Assembly (NCBI RefSeq): GCF_009296165.1 | Contig: NZ_VUAZ01000138.1 | Coordinates: 1-45,754 of the forward strand | Length of the DNA: 45,754 nucleotides | DNA from: Pseudomonas kitaguniensis | GTDB taxonomy: Bacteria; Pseudomonadota; Gammaproteobacteria; Pseudomonadales; Pseudomonadaceae | Direction of reading: 5' to 3' | Shown here: one piece after another, positions 33,699 through 41,886 of the stretch | Numbering within the stretch: the first letter of the stretch is position 1 | How the letters are laid out: each line of letters opens with the position of its first letter | Program-made: the position numbers and the translations under genes | The notes under the pieces: model-generated | Seen by the model: only the letters and a program-made list of their open reading frames with translations | What the model was told of the DNA's origin: nothing | The model's database searches: none

Positions 33699-34433
33699 GT
33701 GAGCGTAATCAGTAAATCGATTCTTCTGGTCGACGACGACCAGGAAATCCGCGAATTGCTGCAAACCTACCTCAGTCGCGCCGGTTTCCAGGTGCGTGGC
33801 GTGCCGGATGGCGCGCGGTTCCGCCAGGCAATGAACGAGGCGCCGTGCGACCTGGTCATCCTCGATGTGATGTTGCCGGACGAAGACGGCTTCAGCCTCT
33901 GCCGCTGGATTCGCCAGCACCCGCGCCAGGCGCAGGTGCCGATCATCATGCTCACCGCCAGCTCCGACGAAACCGACCGCGTGATCGGCCTGGAGCTGGG
34001 CGCGGATGACTACATCGGCAAGCCGTTCAGCCCCCGCGAGTTGCAGGCGCGCATCAAGGCCTTGTTGCGCCGTGCCCAATTCGGCCAGGAACGCAGCAGC
34101 GCCGGCGATGTGTGGGTGTTTGATGAGTGGCGCCTGGACATGATCAGCCATCGCCTGTTTCACGCTGACGGCGAAGAGGTGATTCTCTCCGGCGCCGACT
34201 TTGCCCTGCTCAAACTGTTTCTTGACCACCCTCAACAAATTCTCGACCGCGACACCATCGGCAACGCCACCCGTGGCCGCGATCTGATGCCGCTGGACCG
34301 TATCGTCGACATGGCCGTCAGCCGTTTGCGTCAACGCCTGCGCGATACCGAAAAACCTCCAAGGCTGATCCGCACGGTACGCGGCAGCGGTTATCAGTTG
34401 GCAGCCAGCGTGGTTGCCGGCAATGCCCACTGA
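33699..34433 (+). CDS. gltR: GltR response regulator
   Basis: 244 aa OmpR-family regulator. Receiver with acidic triad DDD (12-14), phospho-acceptor Asp56 (LVILDVMLPDEDG) and DDYIGKPFSP. The winged helix ends TVRGSGYQL. With the partner kinase GtrS it controls glucose uptake and periplasmic glucose-oxidation genes in pseudomonads. GTG start with AAGGGGGA upstream. It overlaps the kinase gene by 11 bases. The position after edd-glk supports the assignment. Confidence 0.92.
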   Translation: MSVISKSILLVDDDQEIRELLQTYLSRAGFQVRGVPDGARFRQAMNEAPCDLVILDVMLPDEDGFSLCRWIRQHPRQAQVPIIMLTASSDETDRVIGLELGADDYIGKPFSPRELQARIKALLRRAQFGQERSSAGDVWVFDEWRLDMISHRLFHADGEEVILSGADFALLKLFLDHPQQILDRDTIGNATRGRDLMPLDRIVDMAVSRLRQRLRDTEKPPRLIRTVRGSGYQLAASVVAGNAH

Positions 34434-35892
34434 GCATCTGACCGAGCGCCGCCGACGCTTCCCGGTGCCGCGCTCGCTGCTGGGGCGGATGTTGCTGCTG
34501 ACCTTGCTCGCGGTGCTGTTCGCGCAAACGCTGTCCAGCGTGATCTGGGTCTCGCAATTGCGCGCCACCCAGCTTGAAGGTCTGGTCACCAGCGCACGCA
34601 GCCTGGCGCATTCGATGACCGCCAGCGTGAGTTACTTCCGCTCGCTGCCGGTGGCCTATCGCCCGTTAGTCCTTGATCAGTTGCGCAGCATGGGCGGCAC
34701 CCGTTTTGTGGTGACGCTCAATGACCGCCCGCTGGACATGCAGCTGCTGCCGCAGACCCCGCGCAAACTCGCGGTGCTCAACGTGGTGGACGAAGTGCTG
34801 CGCCAGACCCTCGGCAGCGACGTGGATATTTCGGTGGAGTTCGTCAGCGCAGAAGACCTGCGCATTTTCAACGCCGGTTTGAAGCTTGATGAACTGCCGC
34901 GTTCGTGGGCGCATTACGCGCTGACCCTTGAGCCGGTCAACCCGCCGGTGCTGGTCACGCAGATTCAACTTGCTGCGGGCGAGTGGCTGTACATCGCCTC
35001 GCTGCTGCCCGAACCCTACACCAGCCTTGAAGAACAAGGCCTGCCGTCGCAGCAGGTGTGGTTCATCGTGCTGACCAGTGGTTTTCTGTTGTTGTTTATC
35101 GGCCTGTTGGTGCACTGGCAGAGCCGGCCGCTCAAACGCCTCGCGCGGGCGGCGCGCGACCTGTCATTGGGCGCCGATGTAGAGCCGGTGGCCGAAGGCG
35201 GTGGCAGTGAAGTGGTCGAAGTGGGCCGAGCGTTCAACGCGATGCGCGAACGGATCAGCCGCTACCTGACGGAGCGCAGCCAATTGTTCAGCGCGATTTC
35301 CCACGATTTGCGCACCCCCATTACCCGTCTGCGCCTGCGCGTTGAGCTGCTTGAAGACGAGAACCTGCAAGCCAAATTCGGCCGTGACCTGGACGAATTG
35401 GAGCTGCTGGTGAAAGGCGCGCTGCAATGCGTGAAAGACACCGACATCCACGAAAACATTGAACCGGTCGACCTTAATCACGTGCTCGACTGCTTGGTGG
35501 AACCGTACCTGGCGCCCAACGGCAATGGCCGCATCACCCAGCACGGCCGCGCGTTGGCGCCGTACGCGGGCAAGCCACTGGCGCTTAAACGCTGCATCGG
35601 CAACCTGATCGACAACGCGTTGAAGTACGGGCAGAACGCGCATTTGTATATCGAGGACGACGGCGCAGAATTCATCCTGCACGTCGACGACGAAGGTCCG
35701 GGTGTACCGCAGCAGCGCCTTGAGCAAGTCTTCGAGCCGCACTTTCGCCTCTCCGGCCAGCAGCAAGGCTACGGCTTGGGGCTGGGCATTGCGCGCAACA
35801 TCGCCCACAGCCACGGCGGTGAAGTGAGCTTGCAGAATTTGCGCGAGGGTGGGTTGCGCGTCACCCTGCAACTGCCCCGAACCCTGGACTAA
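34423..35892 (+). CDS. gtrS: GtrS (GltS) sensor histidine kinase
   Basis: 489 aa inner-membrane kinase. TM1 at about 22-44 (LLLLTLLAVLFAQTLSSVIW), a periplasmic domain of about 160 residues, TM2 at about 205-225 (VWFIVLTSGFLLLFIGLLV). HAMP, H-box FSAISHDLRTPITRLRLR, N-box (CIGNLIDNALKYG), and G boxes (VDDEGPGVP, GYGLGLGI). The P. aeruginosa homologue binds 2-ketogluconate and 6-phosphogluconate. ATG at 34423; an in-frame TTG lies nine bases earlier. The glucose ABC-transporter genes that often follow this pair in pseudomonads are not in the window. Confidence 0.92.
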   Translation: MPTEHLTERRRRFPVPRSLLGRMLLLTLLAVLFAQTLSSVIWVSQLRATQLEGLVTSARSLAHSMTASVSYFRSLPVAYRPLVLDQLRSMGGTRFVVTLNDRPLDMQLLPQTPRKLAVLNVVDEVLRQTLGSDVDISVEFVSAEDLRIFNAGLKLDELPRSWAHYALTLEPVNPPVLVTQIQLAAGEWLYIASLLPEPYTSLEEQGLPSQQVWFIVLTSGFLLLFIGLLVHWQSRPLKRLARAARDLSLGADVEPVAEGGGSEVVEVGRAFNAMRERISRYLTERSQLFSAISHDLRTPITRLRLRVELLEDENLQAKFGRDLDELELLVKGALQCVKDTDIHENIEPVDLNHVLDCLVEPYLAPNGNGRITQHGRALAPYAGKPLALKRCIGNLIDNALKYGQNAHLYIEDDGAEFILHVDDEGPGVPQQRLEQVFEPHFRLSGQQQGYGLGLGIARNIAHSHGGEVSLQNLREGGLRVTLQLPRTLD

Positions 35893-35963
35893 ACAGCGCT
35901 AAACCGCAGCGCCAAACAACGCTGGGCAAAAAAACGCTGCACGCCAGAGTTCTGGAGATCAAA

Positions 35964-36050
35964 TGTGGGAGGGGGCTTGCTCCCGATAGCCTTGGGCCAG
36001 CCAACTCATCTCTAGCTGACACACCACCCTCGGGAGCAAACACCCTTCCA
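35964..36050. repeat. Twin REP element, right arm diverged
   Basis: The left unit TGTGGGAGGGGGCTTGCTCC is intact. The right unit reads CGGGAGCAAACACCCTTCCA, with several substitutions from the expected CGGGAGCAAGCCCCCTCCCA. It lies between gtrS and the convergent araC-type gene. Confidence 0.85.
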
Positions 36051-36069
36051 TCTGTTGACCTTGTTTTGG

Positions 36070-36999
36070 TCAGATACTCTGGCGCATTCTGGCCAAATCT
36101 CTTAACGGCGGTGCACCAAACAGCCGGCTGTATTCGCGGCTGAACTGCGACGGGCTTTCATACCCCACCCGATACCCCGCCGCCGAGGCTTCCAGCCCTT
36201 CGGCAATCATCAGCCGTCGCGCTTCCTGCAAGCGCAGTTGCTTCTGGTATTGCAGCGGGCTCATGGCAGTGATCGCCTTGAAGCGGTGGTGCAACGTCGA
36301 GACGCTGAGGTTCACTTCCTTGGCCAAGTCATCAATACGCAGGGGTTGCTCGTAGTTGCCGTTCAACCACTTGATCGCCTGGCTCACGCGATGGCTCTGA
36401 CTGTTGGCCACGGCGATTTCATACAGCCGATAACCCTGCGGGCCACGCAGTAAACGGTAAAGAATTTCACGATTGATCAGCGGCGCGAGCATTGCCACGT
36501 CTTTCGGTGTGTCGAGCAGGCGCGCCAGGCGTAGCACGGCATCGAGCAATTGGCTGTCGATGCGGTCGACGTACATGCCGCGCGATGTCGGGCGCGAAGG
36601 CACGCCCATCGGCCCGGCTTCGGCGATCAGCGCAGTGAGCTGCGCCGTGTCGATGTTGATGCGCACCGAGAGGTTAGGCGCTTCTGGCGTGGCCTCAATG
36701 ATCCGGCCGGCCACCGGCATCGCCACCGAGAAGACTAAATAGTTGAGCGGGTCGTAGGCAAAAATCTCGTCGGCCAGGCGCACTTCCTTGCTGCCGCTGG
36801 CCAGGATGCACAAGGCCGGCTCCACCAGCACCGGCATGAAGTTGCGCGGCGCGTTGTGGCGATTCAGAAACAGCGAGGTAATCGCCGTGCCGTAAGAGCC
36901 ATCTTCCCACGTGTGGCGCTGCACGATGCTGGCCAGTTCGGCGCGCTGTTTTTCCATCTCGGTATCGAGGGGCATGGCGTTAGGGGCATTCGACGACAT
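36070..36999 (-). CDS. AraC-family regulator with AraC_N (YqhC-type) domain
   Basis: 309 aa. The N-terminal ligand domain (residues 30-180, with VLVEPALCILASGSKEV and YDPLNYLVFSVAMPVAG) is of the AraC_N/YqhC type. Two helix-turn-helix motifs follow (RIDDLAKEVNLSVSTLHHRF and ASAAGYRVGYESPSQFSREY), then GAPPLRDL. YqhC relatives respond to aldehydes and control oxidoreductases. The inducer here is unknown. Three to four TGCCTGA-like motifs, including a 10-bp inverted repeat, lie between it and the divergent monooxygenase-fold gene, which is its most likely target besides itself. Confidence 0.9.
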   Translation of the reverse strand: MSSNAPNAMPLDTEMEKQRAELASIVQRHTWEDGSYGTAITSLFLNRHNAPRNFMPVLVEPALCILASGSKEVRLADEIFAYDPLNYLVFSVAMPVAGRIIEATPEAPNLSVRINIDTAQLTALIAEAGPMGVPSRPTSRGMYVDRIDSQLLDAVLRLARLLDTPKDVAMLAPLINREILYRLLRGPQGYRLYEIAVANSQSHRVSQAIKWLNGNYEQPLRIDDLAKEVNLSVSTLHHRFKAITAMSPLQYQKQLRLQEARRLMIAEGLEASAAGYRVGYESPSQFSREYSRLFGAPPLRDLARMRQSI

Positions 37000-37327
37000 G
37001 AGGCGTCCTCTGCGAGTTGCGTTAATGCGCCCAGATTAGCGGCGGAGTTTCAAAAGGTGTTACTTCGATTCTGCCTAATGCTTGCCTGATCCTGCGATAA
37101 AGCGTGAATCAGGCAAGTTTGGCGCCTGTCATCTGCCTGAAACATTGAGCCTGTGGCGGGAATAAAAACAGCCGGCTGCACGGCTTATCTACGCGTACGG
37201 CAGGATTGTGCAATAAGCCTGCAGGAATTGACTAACCGCGCCCACCGCCGCGCCGTTATCTTTGATCCTGTGGCAACACGCCCTCACAGTGTTTGCCGAG
37301 CATCACTTCTCAACGGGAGAGTCGAAC
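37000..37327. other. Divergent control region between the AraC gene and the ABM gene
   Basis: 328 bases without a gene. The part near 37070-37140 holds repeated TGCCTGA/TGCCTAA motifs in both orientations and a perfect inverted repeat listed separately. From 37150 on I see no repeat or hairpin beyond a short GGGAG ribosome site before 37328. Confidence 0.6.
37081..37117. promoter_or_regulatory. CTTGCCTGAT inverted repeat, candidate AraC-type operator
   Basis: CTTGCCTGAT and ATCAGGCAAG are a perfect 10-bp inverted repeat with a 17-base spacer. Centre-to-centre distance is 27 bases. Related CTGCCTAATG and CTGCCTGAAA copies flank it at about 37072 and 37133. The arrangement suits a dimeric AraC-family activator, but binding is not proven. 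Confidence 0.45.
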
Positions 37328-37669
37328 ATGCCAACCCCCATTCCCGCGAGCCATATGGCCTTTGTCCGCGCCCGTACCGGGTGCAGCACCGAACTCGGTG
37401 CACGCTTGAGCAGCTTGCTTGAACCTGGCCGCGAGGCGCAGGGCTGCCTGCAATTTTCGTTGCAGCATTCCCAGGTCGACCCCGATGTGTGGCTGGTCGC
37501 GGGTTTCTGGAGCAGCGAGCAGGCGATGAGCGCCTACTTCAATTCCCCGGCCCTGATGATCTTTACCGAGCTGTTGAACGACGGCGTGGTCCGTAGCATC
37601 GACTTCCAGACCTTTACCGATGCATCCGCCGCGAATGCGTACGGCGAGTACCTGCAACTCGCCGGTTAA
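37328..37669 (+). CDS. Antibiotic-biosynthesis-monooxygenase (ABM)-fold protein
   Basis: 113 aa, single ferredoxin-like ABM domain. Visible features are GCLQFSLQHSQVDPDVWLVAGFW followed by SSEQAMSAYFNSPALMIFTELL, the typical strand-helix pattern of quinol-type monooxygenases and stress-related dimers. A catalytic activity cannot be assigned. The ATG at 37328 with GGGAG at 9 bases is chosen; an earlier in-frame ATG at 37262 has no ribosome site. It is divergent from the AraC-type gene, suggesting control by it. Confidence 0.82.
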   Translation: MPTPIPASHMAFVRARTGCSTELGARLSSLLEPGREAQGCLQFSLQHSQVDPDVWLVAGFWSSEQAMSAYFNSPALMIFTELLNDGVVRSIDFQTFTDASAANAYGEYLQLAG

Positions 37670-37711
37670 GGTTTAGAATGGTCGGCTTTCCCATTGGCCA
37701 GGACCTGCAAC

Positions 37712-37960
37712 ATGGCACGTAAAGAGTTTGCCCACCACGAAGCCGTTTCCGCCTTGGTGCGTGAAGAAGAGGGTGGCTACAGCGCAGCCATCGCCGTCAA
37801 GGCACTGGATGGCATGGGCGCGCCACGCTTTCACAAAATCCTTGAAGGGCAGACCTTCAAGACCGCCTCCGACGCTGACGATGCGGCTGCCGTGCAGCTT
37901 GAACGGCTGCTGGATGTGGATGAAGAAGGCCAGTTGGCCTGGGCCACAGCGGCCAACTAA
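37712..37960 (+). CDS. Small conserved hypothetical protein
   Basis: 82 aa, soluble and acidic (many Glu, Asp and Ala), with no signal peptide or membrane segment. Segments such as EEEGGYSAAIAVKALDGMG and DDAAAVQLERLLD suggest one small alpha/beta domain. I do not recognise the family. AGGA lies 8 bases before the ATG, and a clean terminator follows 5 bases after the stop, which supports a real gene. It is 42 bases downstream of the ABM gene, so it could be co-transcribed with it. Confidence 0.7.
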   Translation: MARKEFAHHEAVSALVREEEGGYSAAIAVKALDGMGAPRFHKILEGQTFKTASDADDAAAVQLERLLDVDEEGQLAWATAAN

Positions 37961-37964
37961 CCCA

Positions 37965-37997
37965 ATCCTGGAGGCGGCAAGCCGCCCCAGGATTTTT
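37965..37997 (+). terminator. Terminator after the 82-aa gene
   Basis: ATCCTGG-(A)-GGCGGC, loop AA, GCCGCC-CCAGGAT: a 13-bp stem with one bulged A, followed by TTTT. It lies between convergent genes. Confidence 0.9.
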
Positions 37998-38009
37998 ATG
38001 GCTCTGCTG

Positions 38010-38642
38010 TCAGCTTTTGCTGGCGCCAGGGCGATACATCTTGAACAACGCCTCCGGCCCCAACTGGAAGTAATCCGCCGGGCCACCGCCGCGCAAGATC
38101 GGCTCGGCCGCGGCGGTGTCGTACACCCCATCCTTGAGCAGCCACTTGGCGATGTGCACCGCGACCACCTCGCCGAGCACCAGCCAACTTGGCACCAACT
38201 GTTGGTCGGCACGTTGCAGCTGAATGATCTGCGTCACCTTGCACTCGAACGACACCGGGCTCTCGCCCACGCGCGGTACGCCGACAATTCTTGAGGCCAC
38301 CGGCGTCAGGCCGGCCAACTCGAATTCATTCACTTGGGGTGCTACCGCCGCGCAACTCTGGTTCATCTGCTCGGCCAGCGGGCGGGTGGCCAGGTTCCAC
38401 ACAAACTCGCCGGTCTGTTCGATATTGTTCAGGCTGTCTTTGCGCCCGACGCTGGAAAACCCAATGATCGGCGGAATGTAGTTAAACGCATTGAAGAAGC
38501 TGTAGGGCGCCAGGTTCAGGCGGCCTTCGCTGTCGTGGGACGAAATCCAACCGATGGGCCGTGGGCCGACGATGGCGTTGAACGGGTCGTGCGGCAGGCC
38601 GTGGCCGTTGGCGGGTTCGTAAAAGTGAATATCGTCAGGCAT
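38010..38642 (-). CDS. Flavin-reductase-like FMN-binding split-barrel protein
   Basis: 210 aa. It has the flavin_reduct domain with the characteristic start FNAIVGPRPIGWISSHDSEG, then NLAPYSFFNAFNYIPPIIGFSS and the FMN-phosphate region KDSLNNIEQTGEFVWNLA. Members bind FMN and either supply reduced flavin or act as stand-alone oxidoreductases. No partner oxygenase is nearby. AGGA lies 13 bases upstream of the ATG. It appears to be a single-gene transcript. Confidence 0.88.
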   Translation of the reverse strand: MPDDIHFYEPANGHGLPHDPFNAIVGPRPIGWISSHDSEGRLNLAPYSFFNAFNYIPPIIGFSSVGRKDSLNNIEQTGEFVWNLATRPLAEQMNQSCAAVAPQVNEFELAGLTPVASRIVGVPRVGESPVSFECKVTQIIQLQRADQQLVPSWLVLGEVVAVHIAKWLLKDGVYDTAAAEPILRGGGPADYFQLGPEALFKMYRPGASKS

Positions 38643-38955
38643 GGCCGGGGTTCCTGCTAGTCAGTTCGGTGAGGGGCTCATACTGCAAGCCATGGCGGCG
38701 AATTTCCATCGACTGTATGGAATTTTCATTGATTGCCCACCTATTTTTCACAGCGCCACGTTCAGTCTGCCCGCCAGGTCGACAGCCCCGTATAAGTCGG
38801 CCCACTGAAAGACTGAGCTCTGTAGAGCTGTACTGAACTGCCCGAAATGTGGGAGCGGGCTTGCTCGCGATGGCGGTGTAACAGTCAATTGATGTGTTGG
38901 CTGTCACACCCTCATCGCGAGCAAGCCCGCTCCCACTTTTTACCGCGTCGCAGCG
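38643..38955. other. Intergenic region with a twin REP and a small palindrome
   Basis: 313 bases between two minus-strand genes. It contains the REP pair at 38848-38936 and a 14-bp palindrome AGCTCTGTAGAGCT at 38816-38829, about 175 bases before the flavin-reductase start. I see no coding signal or other structure in the rest. Confidence 0.6.
38848..38936. repeat. Twin REP element
   Basis: TGTGGGAGCGGGCTTGCTCG at the left and CGAGCAAGCCCGCTCCCAC at the right, inverted relative to each other. The central part includes complementary GTAACAGTC and GGCTGTCAC segments. It lies just downstream of the MFS carrier gene. Confidence 0.93.
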
Positions 38956-40275
38956 TTAGTCCGTGGTGATCCGAGAATGTTTGCGGGTGTCTTTCATGGT
39001 CACATAAACCACCAGCGACACCGCGATACACGCCGTCACATACCAGTAATAACCGGTTTCCATGCCAATGCTCTTGAACCACAGCGCGATGTATTCAGCC
39101 GTACCGCCGAAGATCGATACGGTCAGCGCATACGGCAGGCCTACGCCCAAGGCGCGAATTTCGGTCGGGAACAGCTCGGCTTTCACCACCGCGTTGATCG
39201 AGGTGTAGCCGCTGACGATGATCAGCGCTGCCATGATCAGGAAGAACGCGCCCCACCAGCTTTGAATGGTGTGCAGCGTGGTGAGGATCGGCACGGTAAA
39301 CAGCGTACCGAGGATGCCGAAAGCGATCAGGATCGGCCGCCGCCCGACTTTATCCGACAGCCCGCCGACCAGTGGTTGCAGGCACATGAACAGAAACAGC
39401 GTGGCCGCCGAAATGGTGGTGGAGTCGGAGATGCTCATGCCGACAGTGTTCACCAGGTATTTCTGCATGTAAGTGGTGTAAGTGTAGAACGCCAGCGTGC
39501 CGCCCATCGTCAGGCCGACCACGGTCAACACTTCCTTGGGGTGGCGCATCAAGGTGCGCATGGCGCTTTCCCTGGATTTTTCCTTTTTGGTGAACGACTC
39601 GGTTTCTTCCATGCCGCGCCGCAGGAACAGCGCGACCACTGCGCACAACGCGCCGATGGCAAACGGGATGCGCCAGCCCCAGGCATACAACTGCTCGGTG
39701 GTCAGCGTTTGTTGCAGCACGATCAGTACCGCCAGCGCTATGAGTTGGCCGGAGATCAGGGTCACGTACTGGAAGCTGGAGAAGAACCCGCGACGTTCCT
39801 TGGTCGCCATTTCACTCAGGTAGGTGGCCGAGGTGCCGTACTCGCCGCCGACCGACAGGCCTTGCAGCAAGCGTGCGAACACCAGCAGGATCGGTGCGCC
39901 GATGCCGATGGTGTCGTAACCCGGCGTTAACGCGATCAGCAGCGAGCCGAAGCACATCAGCAATACCGAGGCCATCAGCGCGGCCTTGCGGCCTTTGTAG
40001 TCAGCATAGAGGCCCATCAGCCAGCCGCCGATCGGGCGCATGATAAAACCCACGGCGAAGATCGCGGCGGTGTTCATCAACTGAGCAGTGGAGGAGCCGG
40101 CGGGGAAGAAGGCTTTGGCGAAGTACAGCGAGAAGGCCGCGTAGACGTACCAGTCATACCACTCGACCATGTTGCCGACGGAGCCGCTGAAGATCGATTT
40201 GATCCGGCTGGACGTCGTGCGTTCTTTTGCCGGCGCAGCCGCCGACCCCAAAGGCAAGGTGTTGGAGTTATCCAT
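38956..40275 (-). CDS. kgtP: MFS dicarboxylate (alpha-ketoglutarate) carrier, KgtP/PcaT family
   Basis: 439 aa inner-membrane symporter of the metabolite:H+ family with 12 membrane segments. Family marks are SVGNMVEWYDWYVYAAFSLYF at the first helix, the RPIGGWLMGLYADYKGRK loop, ARLLQGLSVGGEYGTSATYLSE and LSDKVGRRP. It is predicted to bring in alpha-ketoglutarate. This rests on the adjacent MifR/MifS genes, whose P. aeruginosa counterparts are needed for alpha-ketoglutarate transport, and on the sigma-54 promoter upstream. The ATG at 40275, with AAGGA at 8 bases, is preferred over the ATG at 40290, which precedes the ribosome site. Confidence 0.87.
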   Translation of the reverse strand: MDNSNTLPLGSAAAPAKERTTSSRIKSIFSGSVGNMVEWYDWYVYAAFSLYFAKAFFPAGSSTAQLMNTAAIFAVGFIMRPIGGWLMGLYADYKGRKAALMASVLLMCFGSLLIALTPGYDTIGIGAPILLVFARLLQGLSVGGEYGTSATYLSEMATKERRGFFSSFQYVTLISGQLIALAVLIVLQQTLTTEQLYAWGWRIPFAIGALCAVVALFLRRGMEETESFTKKEKSRESAMRTLMRHPKEVLTVVGLTMGGTLAFYTYTTYMQKYLVNTVGMSISDSTTISAATLFLFMCLQPLVGGLSDKVGRRPILIAFGILGTLFTVPILTTLHTIQSWWGAFFLIMAALIIVSGYTSINAVVKAELFPTEIRALGVGLPYALTVSIFGGTAEYIALWFKSIGMETGYYWYVTACIAVSLVVYVTMKDTRKHSRITTD

Positions 40276-40337
40276 TGAAGGATCCTTCATCTAATTGTTT
40301 TTGTGGAGCGGCGCGAACGCTGCCTGGTTCGGGCTAT

Positions 40338-40354
40338 AGCAGGAGCTGTGCCAA
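40338..40354 (-). promoter_or_regulatory. Sigma-54 (-24/-12) promoter of the carrier gene
   Basis: The minus strand reads TTGGCACAGCTCCTGCT. TGGCAC and TGCT have the exact GG-N10-GC spacing of the RpoN consensus (TGGCACG-N4-TTGCW). The predicted transcription start is about 50 bases before the carrier ATG. The adjacent MifR is a sigma-54 activator. Confidence 0.82.
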
Positions 40355-40394
40355 GTAGATGAAGGCCCGGTTTGGAAGGGTTGCAGAATATTTT

Positions 40395-40449
40395 TGAGCG
40401 GAAAGTCGCTGATGGTTTTGGGGGTGTGAGCGGAAATCCGCTTATGGTT
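40395..40449. promoter_or_regulatory. Paired upstream activator sites, probably for MifR
   Basis: Two direct copies of a 23-base unit whose core is AGCGGAAAGTCGCT (40397-40410) and AGCGGAAATCCGCT (40429-40442). The second is a perfect palindrome with an AA centre and the first is imperfect. The copies are 32 bases apart, close to three helical turns. They lie about 70 and 100 bases upstream of the predicted start of the sigma-54 promoter, the usual place for enhancer sites of NtrC-family activators. Confidence 0.7.
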
Positions 40450-40457
40450 GAGGGCCT

Positions 40458-40534
40458 CATCGCGAGCAAGCCCGCTCCCACACTGGAACGTATTCACAGG
40501 CCAAAATGTGGGAGTGGGCTTGCTCACGATGGCG
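40458..40534. repeat. Twin REP element
   Basis: Left unit CATCGCGAGCAAGCCCGCTC, right unit TGTGGGAGTGGGCTTGCTCA, inverted, with about 24 bases between. The right unit carries G-to-T and G-to-A type changes in the stem. It lies between mifR and the enhancer sites of the carrier gene. Confidence 0.92.
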
Positions 40535-40560
40535 TCCTGCCAGGCAACACACAAACCAGC

Positions 40561-41886
40561 CTAGATAAACCTCTCGCGCACCAACCCATGCCGCTGCATT
40601 TTTTCATTGAGGGTGCGACGCGGCAGTTGCAGTTCGGCCAGCACCGCCTTGATGTCGCCCTTGTGCCGCATCAGCGCCGCTTTCAGGCAGTGGGCTTCGA
40701 AGGCTTCCTGCTGCGCCGCCAACGATTGCCCTGCCTCAATGCCTTCCGGCTCCGGCTCGCCGAGGCCCAGCACCTGGCGTTCAGCGACATTCGCCAGCTC
40801 GCGCACATTGCCCGGCCAGTCATGGCTGAGCAGCCGCCCGAGTTGCGCGCCGCTCAACGGCTCGACGCTGCGGCCCAGGCGTTCGGCGGCGCTGTGTGCA
40901 AAGTGCTCGAACAACAGCGGAATATCTTCGCGACGCTCGCGCAGCGGCGGCAGGCGCAGTTGCGCGACATTCAGGCGATAGGCCAGGTCTTCGCGAAAAC
41001 GCCCGGCGCGGGCTTCTTCCAGCAGGTCGGGCTTGGTGGCCGCAATAATGCGTAAATCCACCTGAATACTTTGGTTGGAGCCCAGCCGTTCAAGTTTCTG
41101 CTCTTGCAACACGCGCAGTAGTTTGACCTGCTGGGCCAGCGGCATGCTTTCGATTTCATCGAGGAACAGTGTGCCGCCATGCGCATATTCGAGTTTGCCG
41201 ATGCGCTTGCCTTGCGCGCCGGTGAACGCGCCACTTTCGTGGCCGAACAGCTCGGCTTCAAACAGTTGCTCCGGGATGGCGGCGCAATTGAGCGCCACAA
41301 AGGGCTTTTTGGCGCGTGGGCCAAAGTCATGCAGGCAGCGCGCGACCAATTCCTTGCCGCTGCCGGTCTCGCCACGAATCAACACGTTGACGGGCAAGGT
41401 CGCCAGGTCCAGCACCTGGCGTCGCAGGTTTTGCACGCTGCGCGACACACCCAACAGGCTGCACTCCAGTTGCGCGCGGTGGTCGGCCTGTTGATGCAGG
41501 CGGCGGTTTTCCAGAATCAGCCCGCGTTTGTCGAGGGCGCGGCGCAGGCTGTTGAGCAAGTCCTGCGGGCTGAAGGGCTTTTCCAAAAAGTCGTAGGCAC
41601 CGTCGCGCATGGCTTCGACGGCCATTGGCACATCGCCGTGCCCGGTGAGCAATATCACCGGCAAGCCGGCATCACGGCGCTGAACTTCGGCCAGCAGGTC
41701 CTGGCCGCTTAGCCCCGGCATGCGCACGTCGCTCAGAATCACGCCGGGGAAATCCTTGGGCAGTTGCGCCAGGCATTCCTCGGCGCGGCTGAACAGCTGC
41801 ACGTCAAACCCTGACAGGCTCAACCATTGTTCGACGGCCGTGCGAATGCTGGCTTCGTCATCCACCACAATCACTGCGTTCAACAT
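40561..41886 (-). CDS. mifR: MifR sigma-54-dependent response regulator
   Basis: 441 aa NtrC/DctD-class activator. Receiver with phospho-acceptor Asp53 (GVILSDVRMPGLSG). The AAA+ domain has Walker A GETGSGKE, the sigma-54 contact loop ESGAFTGAQ, and Walker B GGTLFLDEIE. A Fis-type C-terminal helix-turn-helix follows (IKAVLAELQLPRRTLNEKM). The length matches MifR of P. aeruginosa. Together with MifS it is expected to activate the neighbouring carrier gene through RpoN. It overlaps the end of mifS by 7 bases, so the two are translated from one message. Confidence 0.92.
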   Translation of the reverse strand: MLNAVIVVDDEASIRTAVEQWLSLSGFDVQLFSRAEECLAQLPKDFPGVILSDVRMPGLSGQDLLAEVQRRDAGLPVILLTGHGDVPMAVEAMRDGAYDFLEKPFSPQDLLNSLRRALDKRGLILENRRLHQQADHRAQLECSLLGVSRSVQNLRRQVLDLATLPVNVLIRGETGSGKELVARCLHDFGPRAKKPFVALNCAAIPEQLFEAELFGHESGAFTGAQGKRIGKLEYAHGGTLFLDEIESMPLAQQVKLLRVLQEQKLERLGSNQSIQVDLRIIAATKPDLLEEARAGRFREDLAYRLNVAQLRLPPLRERREDIPLLFEHFAHSAAERLGRSVEPLSGAQLGRLLSHDWPGNVRELANVAERQVLGLGEPEPEGIEAGQSLAAQQEAFEAHCLKAALMRHKGDIKAVLAELQLPRRTLNEKMQRHGLVRERFI

